A DNA stretch of 64,000 nucleotides from Neorhizobium populisoli (GCF_019430945.1 NZ_JAHYCB010000001.1:496001-560000); one strand, 5' to 3'; shown: positions 32,060 to 41,644, counted from the first letter of the stretch. A program made the numbers and translations. Notes: generated from the letters alone by a model not told the origin.

Positions 32060-35014
32060 ATGGCAGACAAAATGCTTATCGACGCGTCTCATGAAGAGGA
32101 GACGCGCGTAGTCGTCGTGCGCGGCAACCGGATCGAGGAATTCGATTTCGAGTCGCAGCACAAGAAACAGATACGCGGCAATATCTATCTGGCGAAGGTG
32201 ACGAGGGTCGAACCCTCCCTGCAGGCGGCGTTCGTCGACTACGGCGGCAATCGCCATGGCTTCCTGGCATTCGCTGAAATCCATCCGGATTATTACCAGA
32301 TCCCGCTCGCCGACCGTCAGGCGCTGATGCAGCAGGAAGCGGAAGACCAGCGCAAGATCGCGGAAGCAGAATCTGCCGATCCGGTGGTCGATCTTGCCCA
32401 TGAGGATCAGCCGGATATCGGCATCGTCAACGCGCCCGCTGAAGAAAAGGCCGAGCCGGCGGAAGCCGCTGCCGAGGTTGTTGCGGAAGAAGCGCCGGCC
32501 GAAGAAGCCGCCGAAAAGCCGAAAGCCAAGCCGAAGCGCACCCGTTCCCGCAAGAAGCCGGTTGAAGCTGCCGCAGAAGAGGCTCCCGTCGCGGAAGCGC
32601 CTGCCGAAGAAAGCGCCGCAGCCGAAAATAACGAAAGCTTTGCGGACGACGATTCGAAGCCGGGCGAAATGGCCGCGATGGTCGATACGGACTCGATCTC
32701 GGAAGACGTCGATTCCCGTCGCCGCAATGACGACGATGATGATGACGATGACGAGCATCACGAGAAGGAAGTGATCGAATCCGTCGGCGCCGAAGACGCC
32801 ATGGAAGAGGTTCCGGATCGCGTCGTGCGCAAGCCGCGCAAACAGTACCGCATCCAGGAAGTCATCAAGCGCCGCCAGATCCTGCTCGTGCAGGTCGCCA
32901 AGGAAGAGCGCGGCAACAAGGGTGCCGCTCTCACGACCTACCTGTCGCTCGCCGGTCGTTATTCCGTCCTGATGCCGAACACGGCACGTGGTGGCGGTAT
33001 TTCCCGCAAGATCACTCAGCCGCAGGACCGCAAGCGCCTGAAGGAAATCGCCCGCGAGCTCGACGTGCCGCAGGGCATGGGCGTCATCCTGCGTACCGCC
33101 GGTGCAAACCGCACCCGCGTCGAAGTCAAGCGCGACTTCGAATACCTGATGCGCCTGTGGGAGAACGTCCGCACGCTGACGCTGCAGTCGACGGCTCCGA
33201 CCCTCGTCTACGAAGAAGGCTCGCTGATCAAGCGTTCGATCCGCGACCTCTACAACAAGGACATTTCCGAGATCATCGTGTCCGGCGAAGAAGGCTATCG
33301 TGAAGCGAAAGACTTCATGAAGATGCTGATGCCGAGCCACGCCAAGGTAGTTCAGCCCTATCGCGACCTGCACCCGATCTTCGCCCGCTCGGGCATCGAG
33401 GCGCAGCTCGACCGTATGCTGCAGCCGCAGGTGACGCTGAAGTCCGGCGGCTACTTGATCATGAACCAGACGGAAGCGCTGGTGGCGATCGACGTCAACT
33501 CCGGCCGTTCGACCCGCGAGCATTCGATCGAGGAAACCGCGCTTCAGACGAACCTGGAAGCGGCGGAAGAAGTCGCTCGCCAGCTGCGTCTGCGCGACCT
33601 TGCCGGCCTGATCGTCATCGACTTCATCGATATGGAAGAAAAGCGCAACAACCGCGCCGTCGAGAAGAAGCTGAAGGATTGCCTGAAGAACGACCGCGCC
33701 CGCATCCAGGTCGGCCGCATCTCGCATTTCGGCCTGCTCGAAATGTCGCGCCAGCGTATTCGCGCCTCGGTTCTCGAATCGACGACGCAGGTCTGCTCGC
33801 ATTGCGGTGGCACGGGTCATGTCCGTTCGCAGTCGTCGGTCGCCCTGCATGTATTGCGCGGCATCGAGGAATACCTCCTCAAGAACACCACCCACGACAT
33901 CACCGTCCGCACCACGCCGGACATTGCGCTGTATCTCCTGAACCACAAGCGCCAGACCGTGATGGATTACGAGAACCGTTTCGGCGTCTCCATCTTCATC
34001 GAGTCGGATATCAGCATCGGCTCCGCCCACTTCGCGATCGATCGCGGCGAGCCGGTCGAGAACCCGGTCAAGATCGAAAGCCTGATGCAGTTCGCGGCTA
34101 TCCCCGTCGAAGAGGATGAAGACGACGTCATCATCGAGGCCGATGAGGAAGAAGAGGAAGAACTCGTCGAAGCTAAACCGCAGCAGGCTTCGCAGGATCG
34201 CGCCCAGACCGATGAAAACGGCCGCAAGCGCAAGCGCCGCCGCCGTCGTCGCAACCGCAATGGCGAACGGAATGGTGAAGGCCAATCCGCGCAGGCGAAT
34301 GGCGAAGATGCCGGCGACGACGAGGATGGCGACGAAGGCGACGACGATGCCACCGAAGCAGATGCCGCAGCCGTTTCTGCTGAAGGCGATGTGGATGGCG
34401 AAGGCGACGAAGGTTCGCGCCGCAAGCGCCGCCGCCGTGGCAAGCGTGGCGGCCGCCGCAATCGCAATGGTGAAGAAGGCGAACTGAACGCTTCGGGCGA
34501 AGCCTCGGAAGGCGACGACGCCGATGAGGGTGACGATGACGCATCGGACGCGGAAGCATCCGAAACCGTTGCATTCGAAGCCGTGATCGAAACGGTGGAG
34601 GCGGAAGCCGCACCGGCGGAAGTGCCCGCCGCCAAGCCGCGCCGCTCGCGCCGTGGCAAGGCTGCGACCTCTGCCGAAGCACCCGTCGCGGAAGCCGCTC
34701 CGGTCGTCGAGGCTCCGGTGGAAGCCGTGGTCGAACAGGTGGAAGCCGCACTCGGCGAAGCTCCGCAAGCCGCTGAAGAGCCCGTAGCGGTTGCCGCGGA
34801 ACCCGTGCCTGCTGCAGAGCCTGCGGCTGCAGCACCGGCGGAAACGGCACCGGCGGAAGACGCAAAGCCCGCTCGTGCCAATCGCGCCTCGAACATCTCG
34901 TCCTCGGCTGAAGCGGTCGTGAAGAGCTCCGAGCCGACCGCTGCGCCGGAAGGCGATGGCGAACCCACGAAGCCGAAGAAAGCCGGCTGGTGGCAGCGCC
35001 GGGGCTTCTTCTGA
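32060..35014 (+). CDS. rne: Ribonuclease E
   Basis: 984-aa endoribonuclease, the scaffold of the RNA degradosome. An S1 domain begins near residue 37 and is interrupted at ~90-260 by a long Ala/Glu/Pro-rich acidic insert with an eight-Asp run, a feature of alphaproteobacterial RNase E. The catalytic core is intact: Asp478 in LVAIDVNSGRSTRE and Asp521 in LIVIDFIDMEEKRNN, equivalent to E. coli Asp303 and Asp346. The Zn-link CSHC is at 579-582. The C-terminal ~300 residues are a disordered tail alternating basic RNA-binding stretches (KRKRRRRRRNRNGERNG) and acidic/Ala-rich ones, ending in the conserved GWWQRRGFF, a probable partner-binding peptide. It is followed by a terminator. Confidence 0.97.
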   Translation: MADKMLIDASHEEETRVVVVRGNRIEEFDFESQHKKQIRGNIYLAKVTRVEPSLQAAFVDYGGNRHGFLAFAEIHPDYYQIPLADRQALMQQEAEDQRKIAEAESADPVVDLAHEDQPDIGIVNAPAEEKAEPAEAAAEVVAEEAPAEEAAEKPKAKPKRTRSRKKPVEAAAEEAPVAEAPAEESAAAENNESFADDDSKPGEMAAMVDTDSISEDVDSRRRNDDDDDDDDEHHEKEVIESVGAEDAMEEVPDRVVRKPRKQYRIQEVIKRRQILLVQVAKEERGNKGAALTTYLSLAGRYSVLMPNTARGGGISRKITQPQDRKRLKEIARELDVPQGMGVILRTAGANRTRVEVKRDFEYLMRLWENVRTLTLQSTAPTLVYEEGSLIKRSIRDLYNKDISEIIVSGEEGYREAKDFMKMLMPSHAKVVQPYRDLHPIFARSGIEAQLDRMLQPQVTLKSGGYLIMNQTEALVAIDVNSGRSTREHSIEETALQTNLEAAEEVARQLRLRDLAGLIVIDFIDMEEKRNNRAVEKKLKDCLKNDRARIQVGRISHFGLLEMSRQRIRASVLESTTQVCSHCGGTGHVRSQSSVALHVLRGIEEYLLKNTTHDITVRTTPDIALYLLNHKRQTVMDYENRFGVSIFIESDISIGSAHFAIDRGEPVENPVKIESLMQFAAIPVEEDEDDVIIEADEEEEEELVEAKPQQASQDRAQTDENGRKRKRRRRRRNRNGERNGEGQSAQANGEDAGDDEDGDEGDDDATEADAAAVSAEGDVDGEGDEGSRRKRRRRGKRGGRRNRNGEEGELNASGEASEGDDADEGDDDASDAEASETVAFEAVIETVEAEAAPAEVPAAKPRRSRRGKAATSAEAPVAEAAPVVEAPVEAVVEQVEAALGEAPQAAEEPVAVAAEPVPAAEPAAAAPAETAPAEDAKPARANRASNISSSAEAVVKSSEPTAAPEGDGEPTKPKKAGWWQRRGFF

Positions 35015-35035
35015 GCCGTTTGAATGAGAATACCG

Positions 35036-35065
35036 AAACGGCCGCGTCAGACGCGGCCGTTTTTA
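35036..35065 (+). terminator. Intrinsic terminator of rne
   Basis: ACGGCCGCGT (35038-35047), loop CAG, ACGCGGCCGT (35051-35060), followed by TTTTATTT. It lies about 25 nt after the rne stop. Confidence 0.92.
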
Positions 35066-35113
35066 TTTGCGATCATACGTGAACTCGGTTGGATACGCCT
35101 TCACCAATATGGC

Positions 35114-35500
35114 TTACCGGCTCGGTCGCTCCTCTTCGCGCTCTTCGTCGAACTTCCCTCTCCCGACAAATACCGCTAGGACCTCTCGAGCCCGTGGCTG
35201 GATACGATCCGGCCATCCGGTCGCTATAAACTCCACTGCCGTCATATCTGAAGGAGTGGCATCACAGGCCCGATCCAAAAATTCGGCAAGATCGATTAAC
35301 TCGATGCGTTCTTCATCGTTCAATGCACTGTTCGGATGGAGCTGAGATCCATAGGGAATCCAATCATAGAAGCTTTCGAAGAACTCGACAAAACCGACAT
35401 GCCCTAGGCCTTCAGCACCATCAGCCAGCATCTCGACAGCTTCGATTATCCGATTTCGGATTCGTTGATCGACGATCCTCGCTGAAACCTCTTCCGTCAT
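35114..35500 (-). CDS. Small hypothetical protein (immunity-protein-like character)
   Basis: 128 aa from ATG 35500, chosen because GGAG stands 9 nt upstream. A longer open form begins at 35575 without support. The protein is acidic and helical (NRIIEAVEMLADGAEGLGHV, EERIELIDLAEFLDRACDAT), with a Tyr/Trp-rich middle (ESFYDWIPYGSQLHPN) and no signal peptide or membrane span. I recognise no family. Small acidic solitary proteins of this kind are often orphan immunity proteins of polymorphic toxins, but no toxin gene is adjacent. It is convergent with rne and divergent from the dsbA-like gene. Confidence 0.6.
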   Translation of the reverse strand: MTEEVSARIVDQRIRNRIIEAVEMLADGAEGLGHVGFVEFFESFYDWIPYGSQLHPNSALNDEERIELIDLAEFLDRACDATPSDMTAVEFIATGWPDRIQPRAREVLAVFVGRGKFDEEREEERPSR

Positions 35501-35778
35501 CTGACTTGCTCCAGAGTGCTGCCCACCAAACACAATTTTCAACGAACCCAAACTCACAAACCACTTCAACGGCATAGGAGACTGAATCCGGAAATGCTCC
35601 CAAACCCTTGAGGCAAGAGTCTTTTTGCGGTCACGAGCGGCCCATTACGCAGTTGTGAAGAGCCATCAACCACATGGCAATCAATTTGCGGTTTCGTCTT
35701 CCGTAAGACTGGCTTAGTTTCGGCGCAAACCGACATGATGGTGAGCCGGATTCGCGCCCGCATCTCAAGAGGATATCG

Positions 35779-36540
35779 ATGACCCGCCTTTTCAAGACGA
35801 TTGCCGCCGGCACGATGCTGGCGCTCGCAACTTCGGCCGCCGCTCCGGCATTTGCGCTGGACGACCAGCAGAAAAAGGAGATGGGCGCGTTTATCCGCGA
35901 ATATCTCCTGCAGAATCCGGAGGTGCTGCTGGAAGTGCAGGACGCGCTGCAGTCGAAGCAGCAGAACCAGCGGGTCGAGCAGTCGACCAAGGCGATCGCC
36001 GACAACAAGTCGGCCATCTTCTCCTCCCCGACCGACATCACACTCGGCAATCCTAAGGGCGACGTGACCGTGGTCGAGTTCTTCGACTACAATTGCGGTT
36101 ACTGCAAGCGGGCGCTTTCCGACATGGACGACGTGTTGTCGAAGGACAAGAACGTCAAGTTCATTCTCAAGGAATTCCCGATCCTCGGACCGGATTCGAT
36201 TGCCGCACATCGCGTCGCCAATGCCGTGCGTCTTGTCGCGCCGCAGAAATATTCCGAATTCCACCGCAAGCTGCTCGGCGGCCAGGCACATGCTACGGAA
36301 AAGACGGCAATTGCCGTCGCAGCGTCTCTGGGCGTTGATGAAGCACAGATCCGCAAGTCGATGACCGACAAGCCGAACGACGATATCGTAAAGGAAGCCT
36401 ATCAGCTGGCGAACGATATCGGCATTACCGGCACCCCGACCTATGTGGTCGGCGACGAAGCCGTGTTCGGCGCGGTCGGCCTCGAGACGATCGAGCAGAA
36501 GGTCGCCAACGTCCGCGCATGCGGCAAGGCGACGTGCTGA
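35779..36540 (+). CDS. DsbA-family thiol:disulfide oxidoreductase
   Basis: 253-aa periplasmic protein. Signal peptide to about residue 26 (SAAAPAFA), then a ScsC/BdbD-like N-terminal helical segment with a repeated Gln-rich stretch (ALQSKQQNQRVEQSTKAI). The thioredoxin fold has the active site CGYC in VVEFFDYNCGYCKRALSDM and the cis-proline loop ITGTPTYVVGDE. Two extra Cys sit at the C-terminus (ACGKATC). It oxidises or isomerises disulfides in exported proteins. The N-terminal segment suggests possible oligomerisation, as in ScsC proteins. It precedes aroQ, separated by a terminator. Confidence 0.9.
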   Translation: MTRLFKTIAAGTMLALATSAAAPAFALDDQQKKEMGAFIREYLLQNPEVLLEVQDALQSKQQNQRVEQSTKAIADNKSAIFSSPTDITLGNPKGDVTVVEFFDYNCGYCKRALSDMDDVLSKDKNVKFILKEFPILGPDSIAAHRVANAVRLVAPQKYSEFHRKLLGGQAHATEKTAIAVAASLGVDEAQIRKSMTDKPNDDIVKEAYQLANDIGITGTPTYVVGDEAVFGAVGLETIEQKVANVRACGKATC

Positions 36541-36591
36541 AAGCCATCCGCTGAGCGCGCGACACCCATGACAGGTTCCATGACAGTGGAC

Positions 36592-36620
36592 GCCGCGCCC
36601 TTTCGGCGCGGCGGGGGCTT
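36592..36620 (+). terminator. Intrinsic terminator after the dsbA-like gene
   Basis: GCCGCGCC (36592-36599), loop CTTTC, GGCGCGGC (36605-36612), then GGGGGCTTTTCCTT. It separates the gene from the aroQ operon. Confidence 0.75.
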
Positions 36621-36681
36621 TTCCTTGTCGTCCTAGCGGTCTATAGGTGGCCCTGAATTTCTGGATGGAACAATATCAGTG

Positions 36682-37119
36682 ATGAGCAAGACGGTCTTCG
36701 TCCTCAACGGGCCCAACCTCAACATGTTGGGAAAACGCGAACCGGGCATCTACGGCGGCCAGACCCTCAAGGACGTCGAGAATGATTGCATCGCCGCCGG
36801 CAAGGAACTCGGCCTGACCGTCGACTTCCGGCAGAGCAATCACGAAGGCACGCTCATCGATTGGATTCATGAAGCCGGAGAGAAGGCTGTCGGCGTTGCC
36901 ATCAACGCTGGAGCCTATACGCATACCTCGATCGCATTGCACGACGCCATCAAGGCCATCTCCGTGCCGGTAATCGAGCTTCACATATCGAATGTCCATG
37001 CGCGGGAAGAATTCCGCCATCATTCGGCAATCGCACCAGCGGTAAAGGGCGTGATCTGCGGCTTTGGCACCCAGAGCTACATTCTGGCGCTGCACGCCTT
37101 GAAAACCATTACCGCCTGA
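36682..37119 (+). CDS. aroQ: 3-Dehydroquinate dehydratase, type II
   Basis: 145-aa dodecameric enzyme of the shikimate pathway that converts 3-dehydroquinate to 3-dehydroshikimate. Conserved: [20 protein letters not shown] with the catalytic Tyr, the [17 protein letters not shown] loop, [17 protein letters not shown] and the [18 protein letters not shown] block with the catalytic His. The ATG at 36682 is directly preceded by an alternative GTG. It starts the aroQ-accB-accC-aat group, an arrangement typical of alphaproteobacteria. Confidence 0.96.
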   Translation: MSKTVFVLNGPNLNMLGKREPGIYGGQTLKDVENDCIAAGKELGLTVDFRQSNHEGTLIDWIHEAGEKAVGVAINAGAYTHTSIALHDAIKAISVPVIELHISNVHAREEFRHHSAIAPAVKGVICGFGTQSYILALHALKTITA

Positions 37120-37147
37120 CAAGATAAACAGAAGAATAGGGTTTGCC

Positions 37148-37615
37148 ATGTCTGAGAAAAAGAACGGGATCGACAAAGCACTGATCCGCGACCTCGCGAA
37201 CATCCTCAACGATACCGACCTGACCGAGATCGAAGTCGAACAGGACGACCTGCGCATTCGCGTATCGCGCGCCGGCACGACGCAATACGTTCAGGCGCCG
37301 ATGGCGCAGGCTTACGCTCCGGCAGCCGTCGCGGCCGCTCCGGCAGCCGCCGCTGCAGCGCCCGCTGCCGCAGCTGACAACAAGAACGCCGTCACCTCAC
37401 CGATGGTCGGCACCATCTACCTCGCTCCGGCCCCCGGCTCGCGCAACTTCATCGAAGTCGGCGCCACCGTGAAGGAAGGCCAGACCCTCCTGATCGTCGA
37501 GGCCATGAAAACGATGAACCAGATCCCGTCGCCCCGCTCGGGCAAGATCACGGAAATCCTGGTGAGCGACTCGCAGCCTGTCGAGTATGGCCAGCCGCTC
37601 GTCATCATCGAATAA
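37148..37615 (+). CDS. accB: Biotin carboxyl carrier protein of acetyl-CoA carboxylase
   Basis: 155 aa. The N-terminal helical part binds AccC. An Ala/Pro-rich linker (~residues 52-78) follows, and then the biotinyl domain with the biotinylation motif EAMKTMN, where Lys is the attachment site. It carries CO2 between biotin carboxylase and carboxyltransferase in fatty acid synthesis. It follows aroQ by 28 bp and precedes accC by 10 bp. Confidence 0.97.
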   Translation: MSEKKNGIDKALIRDLANILNDTDLTEIEVEQDDLRIRVSRAGTTQYVQAPMAQAYAPAAVAAAPAAAAAAPAAAADNKNAVTSPMVGTIYLAPAPGSRNFIEVGATVKEGQTLLIVEAMKTMNQIPSPRSGKITEILVSDSQPVEYGQPLVIIE

Positions 37616-37625
37616 GGTCGAGCTG

Positions 37626-38972
37626 ATGATTTCGAAGATCCTCATAGCCAATCGCGGTGAGATCGCCCTTCGTGTCCTGCGCGCCTGCAAGGAACTCGGC
37701 ATCGCCACCGTCGCTGTGCATTCTACCGCAGACGCCGACGCGATGCATGTGCGCCTTGCCGACGAAAGCGTCTGCATCGGCCCGCCGCCCTCACGCGAAA
37801 GCTATCTCAACATCCACCAGATCGTCGCCGCCTGCGAGATCACCGGCGCCGACGCCGTGCATCCGGGCTACGGCTTCCTGTCGGAAAACGCCAAATTCGC
37901 CGATATCCTCGAGGCGCATGGCATTACGTTCATCGGCCCGACCGCCGAGCACATCCGCCTGATGGGTGACAAGATCACCGCCAAGCAGACGGCTGTCGAA
38001 CTCGGAATTCCGGTCGTTCCGGGCTCCGAAGGCGAAGTGACGCCCGAGAACGCGCTGGAGATCGGACGGCAGATCGGTTTCCCTGTCCTGATCAAGGCGA
38101 CGGCCGGTGGCGGCGGACGCGGCATGAAGGTTGCCAAGACCGAAGCCGATCTCGACGAAGCCTTCAATACGGCCCGCACCGAAGCGCTCAACGCCTTCGG
38201 CAACGGCGCCGTGTATATGGAAAAATACCTCGGCAAGCCGCGGCATATCGAGATCCAGGTCGTCGGCGACGGCGAAGGCAATGCGATCCATCTCGGAGAG
38301 CGTGACTGCTCGCTGCAGCGTCGTCACCAGAAGGTCTGGGAAGAAGCCAACTCCCCTGCCCTCAATGTCGACCAGCGCATGAAGATCGGCCAGATTTGCG
38401 CTGACGCCATGAAGAAGATGAAGTACCGCGGCGCCGGCACGATCGAGTTCCTCTACGAAAACGGCGAGTTCTATTTCATCGAAATGAACACCCGTCTTCA
38501 GGTCGAACATCCGATCACCGAAGCGATCACCGGCATCGACCTGGTGCACGAGCAGATCCGCGTCGCTTCCGGCGCCGGTCTTTCCGTGCGCCAAGAAGAC
38601 ATCGTTTTCCAGGGTCACGCGATCGAGTGCCGCATCAACGCAGAAGACCCGCGCACCTTCGTTCCGTCTCCGGGCACGATCACGCATTTCCATGCGCCGG
38701 GCGGCCTTGGCGTGCGCGTCGATTCGGGCGCCTATGCGGGCTACAAGATCCCGCCTTATTACGACAGCCTGATCGGCAAGCTCATCGTGCACGGCCGCAC
38801 CCGTGTCGAATGCATGATGCGCCTGCGCCGCGTGCTGGACGAGTTCGTCGTGGACGGCATCAAGACGACGCTGCCGCTCTTCCAGGACCTCGTGGACAAT
38901 CCGGACATCGCCAACGGCGATTACGACATTCACTGGCTAGAAAACTATCTGGCCGGCGACAAAGCACACTAA
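37626..38972 (+). CDS. accC: Biotin carboxylase subunit of acetyl-CoA carboxylase
   Basis: 448-aa ATP-grasp enzyme that carboxylates biotin on AccB. The start is at MISKILIANRGEIALRVLRA (37626); the open extension back to 37587 overlaps accB and is not used. Motifs seen: VHPGYGFLSENAKFA, the glycine-rich ATP loop KATAGGGGRGMKVAKTE, the metal-binding FIEMNTRLQVEHPITEAI and the biotin-binding AIECRINAEDP. Normal length. Confidence 0.97.
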   Translation: MISKILIANRGEIALRVLRACKELGIATVAVHSTADADAMHVRLADESVCIGPPPSRESYLNIHQIVAACEITGADAVHPGYGFLSENAKFADILEAHGITFIGPTAEHIRLMGDKITAKQTAVELGIPVVPGSEGEVTPENALEIGRQIGFPVLIKATAGGGGRGMKVAKTEADLDEAFNTARTEALNAFGNGAVYMEKYLGKPRHIEIQVVGDGEGNAIHLGERDCSLQRRHQKVWEEANSPALNVDQRMKIGQICADAMKKMKYRGAGTIEFLYENGEFYFIEMNTRLQVEHPITEAITGIDLVHEQIRVASGAGLSVRQEDIVFQGHAIECRINAEDPRTFVPSPGTITHFHAPGGLGVRVDSGAYAGYKIPPYYDSLIGKLIVHGRTRVECMMRLRRVLDEFVVDGIKTTLPLFQDLVDNPDIANGDYDIHWLENYLAGDKAH

Positions 38973-39029
38973 CCAGATCTGACGCCTGAAGCTGAAAACC
39001 GCTTTGGGCGTCATTTTTCAGGGAGAAGC

Positions 39030-39647
39030 ATGGCAGGGCGGCGCGGCAGGTATTACCCGGCAATTACTCCGGACGTTCTGTTGCGAGCCTATTCCATAGG
39101 CCTGTTTCCCATGGCCGAATCGGCCGAGGATCCGGAAATCTTCTGGGTCGAGCCGGAAATGCGCGGCATCCTGCCACTCGACGATTTTCACGTCTCAAAA
39201 AGCCTTGAAAAGGCGATCCGCAAAAAGCCGTTCGATATCCGCTTCGATACCGCATTCGAAGAGGTCATCGGCATGTGCGCCGAGCCGGCCACGGACCGGC
39301 CGAGTACCTGGATCAATTCCACCATCCGCAAGCTCTATACCGAGCTTCACCGCATGGGCCATGCCCATAGCGTCGAAGCCTGGGACGGCGACGAACTGGT
39401 CGGCGGACTGTATGGCGTATCGCTCGGCGCCGCCTTCTTCGGCGAAAGCATGTTTTCGAGGCGAACCAATGCGTCGAAAATCTCTCTTGTCCATCTGGTC
39501 AAGCGTCTGAAGCAAAAAGGCTTCATCCTGCTCGACACGCAATTCACGACCGAGCATCTGAAAACGTTTGGCGCGATCGATGTGCCGAAAGACGGCTATA
39601 TCAAGCTGCTGCGGGACGCCGTCGATACGCCTCACCGGGAATTCTGA
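39030..39647 (+). CDS. aat: Leucyl/phenylalanyl-tRNA-protein transferase
   Basis: 205-aa N-end-rule enzyme that adds Leu or Phe to proteins with N-terminal Lys or Arg, marking them for ClpS/ClpAP. Conserved: [15 protein letters not shown] at the N-terminus, [40 protein letters not shown] and the [20 protein letters not shown] motif. It lies 57 bp downstream of accC and probably in the same transcript. Confidence 0.95.
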   Translation: MAGRRGRYYPAITPDVLLRAYSIGLFPMAESAEDPEIFWVEPEMRGILPLDDFHVSKSLEKAIRKKPFDIRFDTAFEEVIGMCAEPATDRPSTWINSTIRKLYTELHRMGHAHSVEAWDGDELVGGLYGVSLGAAFFGESMFSRRTNASKISLVHLVKRLKQKGFILLDTQFTTEHLKTFGAIDVPKDGYIKLLRDAVDTPHREF

Positions 39648-39774
39648 GGAAAACGTTTTCCTGCTTCGTGACTGCGGCCGTTGCGCCATTTCAAAAATCA
39701 ACCAGTGCGCTTTCCTTCGTGTTTGCATCGACAATCCGACACGTTAAGGTGGTCTCGTAAACTAGGGATTTTCA

Positions 39775-40707
39775 ATGAGATATGCTTTAGCGACCGCCAT
39801 TATTGTTGCATCACTTTCCAGCCCGGCTGCGGCCAAGACACTTGAAGAGATCTTCCCGGACGCCAGCAAATTTTCCGATGAGGAAAAGGCCTTCTTCAAG
39901 GATTTCGACTTCCAGCAGGGAATTGTGAAGCTGCCGGCCGCCAAGGCCAGCCTCAACGTTCCGAGCAATTTCTACTATCTGTCGCCGGCCGATACCAAGA
40001 AGGTGCTGGTCGATGTCTGGGGCAATCCGGCGACCGCCGCCGGCGATACGCTCGGCATGATCTTCCCGACCAAATATCTCCCCTCGGAGGGGGCTTCCTG
40101 GGGATCGGTGATTGGTTATGATGCCGATGGCTATGTCTCGGACGCGGACGCCGCGACGATCGACTATGACGAACTGCTGCAGCAGATCAAAAGCGGCATT
40201 TCCGAAAACAATGTCGAGCGCGAGAAGCAGGGCTTCGAGCCGATCACCCTGATTGGCTGGGCTTCTCCGCCGCGCTACGACCAACCGGTCCATGCGCTGC
40301 ACTGGGCACGCGACCTGGTGTTCGGCAAGAACATGTCCGCCGCGCACACGCTCAATTATTCGATCCGTATCCTGGGGCGCGAGGGCGTGCTGCAGTTCAA
40401 TTTCGTGGCGAGCCTCGACCAGCTTGCGGAAATCAGGGAAGCCATTCCTTCGGCAACCAAGATGGCATCGTTCGACAAGGGGGCCGGTTATACCGACTTT
40501 CAGAGCGGCGACGCGATTGCTGCTTACGGCATGGCGGGAATGATCGCCGCCGGCGCAGGCGCCAAGGTTGCGGCAAAGTTCGGACTTTTCGCGATCATAC
40601 TGGCTTTGCTGAAAAAGGGCGGCTTCTTTGTCGTGATTGCGGCGATTGCCGGCGGCTATAAAGCCCTGACCGGCCTGTTCAAGCGCAACAAGACACCCTC
40701 TGCGTGA
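39775..40707 (+). CDS. DUF2167 membrane-anchored exported protein
   Basis: 310-aa protein with a signal peptide (ATAIIVASLSSPAAAKT), a DUF2167 soluble domain rich in aromatic motifs (VPSNFYYLSPADTKKVLVDV, ITLIGWASPPRYDQPVHALH), and near the C-terminus one or two hydrophobic spans (FGLFAIILALLKKGGFFVVI) followed by a basic tail. The function of this family is unknown; it occurs in many proteobacteria. The gene is transcribed towards the convergent DUF2155 gene, with only 3 bp between the stops. Confidence 0.85.
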   Translation: MRYALATAIIVASLSSPAAAKTLEEIFPDASKFSDEEKAFFKDFDFQQGIVKLPAAKASLNVPSNFYYLSPADTKKVLVDVWGNPATAAGDTLGMIFPTKYLPSEGASWGSVIGYDADGYVSDADAATIDYDELLQQIKSGISENNVEREKQGFEPITLIGWASPPRYDQPVHALHWARDLVFGKNMSAAHTLNYSIRILGREGVLQFNFVASLDQLAEIREAIPSATKMASFDKGAGYTDFQSGDAIAAYGMAGMIAAGAGAKVAAKFGLFAIILALLKKGGFFVVIAAIAGGYKALTGLFKRNKTPSA

Positions 40708-40710
40708 TGA

Positions 40711-41157
40711 TCAGTTCGTCGCCTTGGCGGGCGGCGGCACGTCGGAATTCTGTTTGCACCCGGTCAGCCAGATATCGTAGATCGGGTGCTCGACGGCGTT
40801 GAGGCCGGGGCTATCGGCAAACATCCAGCCGGTGAAGATGCGGCGGATTTTGCGGTCCAGGGTGATCTCGTCGACCTCGATAAAACCGTCGACCTTCTGG
40901 GCTTCGGTCTCGTCGCGTGAATAGCAAACCTTCGGGGTTACCTGCAGCGCGCCGTACTGGACGGTTTCGTTGACATAAACGTCGAACGTGGTGATGCGGC
41001 CTGTGATCTTGTCAATGCCCTTGAAAACGGCGACGGGATTGGAAATGCGGGCTGCGGAAACGCCATCCGCGGCAAGGATCGAGACGAGCGCCACGAGCGC
41101 GCCGACAGTTCGCTTGCCCCAAGACTTCGCTGGAGAACCCGTCATCAATCCCATCAT
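40711..41157 (-). CDS. DUF2155 exported protein
   Basis: 148-aa protein with an N-terminal signal peptide (VGALVALVSILAADGVSAAR). The mature domain matches the alphaproteobacterial DUF2155 family (AVFKGIDKITGRITTFDVYV, VQYGALQVTPKVCYSRDE), with two Cys residues that could pair. It is usually found next to aat/accC and ndufA12, as here. Periplasmic, function unknown; several authors place it near cell-envelope genes. Confidence 0.85.
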   Translation of the reverse strand: MMGLMTGSPAKSWGKRTVGALVALVSILAADGVSAARISNPVAVFKGIDKITGRITTFDVYVNETVQYGALQVTPKVCYSRDETEAQKVDGFIEVDEITLDRKIRRIFTGWMFADSPGLNAVEHPIYDIWLTGCKQNSDVPPPAKATN

Positions 41158-41245
41158 ATTTCCCGTCTCGACACTTCCCGTCCGCGCCGAGACCTAGAGT
41201 GCGATTGTGGCTAAAAGCGGTGCCGGTGTGAGGCTGATCAGCAGA

Positions 41246-41644
41246 TCAGTTGCCGGGCGTCCAGGCGTCATAATCGCCAGTGACGCGCGGGCGCTCGCCG
41301 GTGGCGGCAAGCGAACCCTGCGGGCGGTAGGCATAAGGCGTGCCGGTGAGGTTGACCTTATGAGCCTGCTGCCATTCACGCGCCTTGTAGTCCTCCTTGG
41401 ACGGAGGCGTGTCGGTGCGGTAATGCATCCAGCCGTGCCAGCCGGCCGGAATGGCGGAAGCTTCCGCGTAATCCTTGTAGATGACCCAACGCTTGGGCTT
41501 GCCCCAGGAGGTCATCGGGCCTTCGTAATAGATATTGCCCAACTCGTCTTCGCCGACCTTCTTGCCGAAGCGCCAGGTGAAGAAACGCGTGCCCATGGTC
41601 TGTCCGTTCCACCAGGTGAAGATCTGCAGCAGGAGGTTTTTCAT
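41246..41644 (-). CDS. NADH:ubiquinone oxidoreductase accessory subunit NDUFA12
   Basis: 132 aa from ATG 41644 with GGAAAG upstream; a 20-codon longer frame is open but out of family range. Homologous to the mitochondrial B17.2 subunit. Motifs: FTWRFGKKVGEDELGNIYYE, the GKPKRWVIYKDYAEAS stretch and the PAGWHGWMHYRTDTPP block. This subunit of complex I is shared by alphaproteobacteria and mitochondria and is encoded away from the nuo operon. It lies upstream of, and in the same direction as, the DUF2155 gene. Confidence 0.93.
   Translation of the reverse strand: MKNLLLQIFTWWNGQTMGTRFFTWRFGKKVGEDELGNIYYEGPMTSWGKPKRWVIYKDYAEASAIPAGWHGWMHYRTDTPPSKEDYKAREWQQAHKVNLTGTPYAYRPQGSLAATGERPRVTGDYDAWTPGN

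Noticed and set aside
32057-34768. 903-codon minus-strand open frame opposite rne
   Set aside because: Shadow of the low-complexity RNase E repeats; the Phe/Arg/Ala-rich translation has no recognisable domain.
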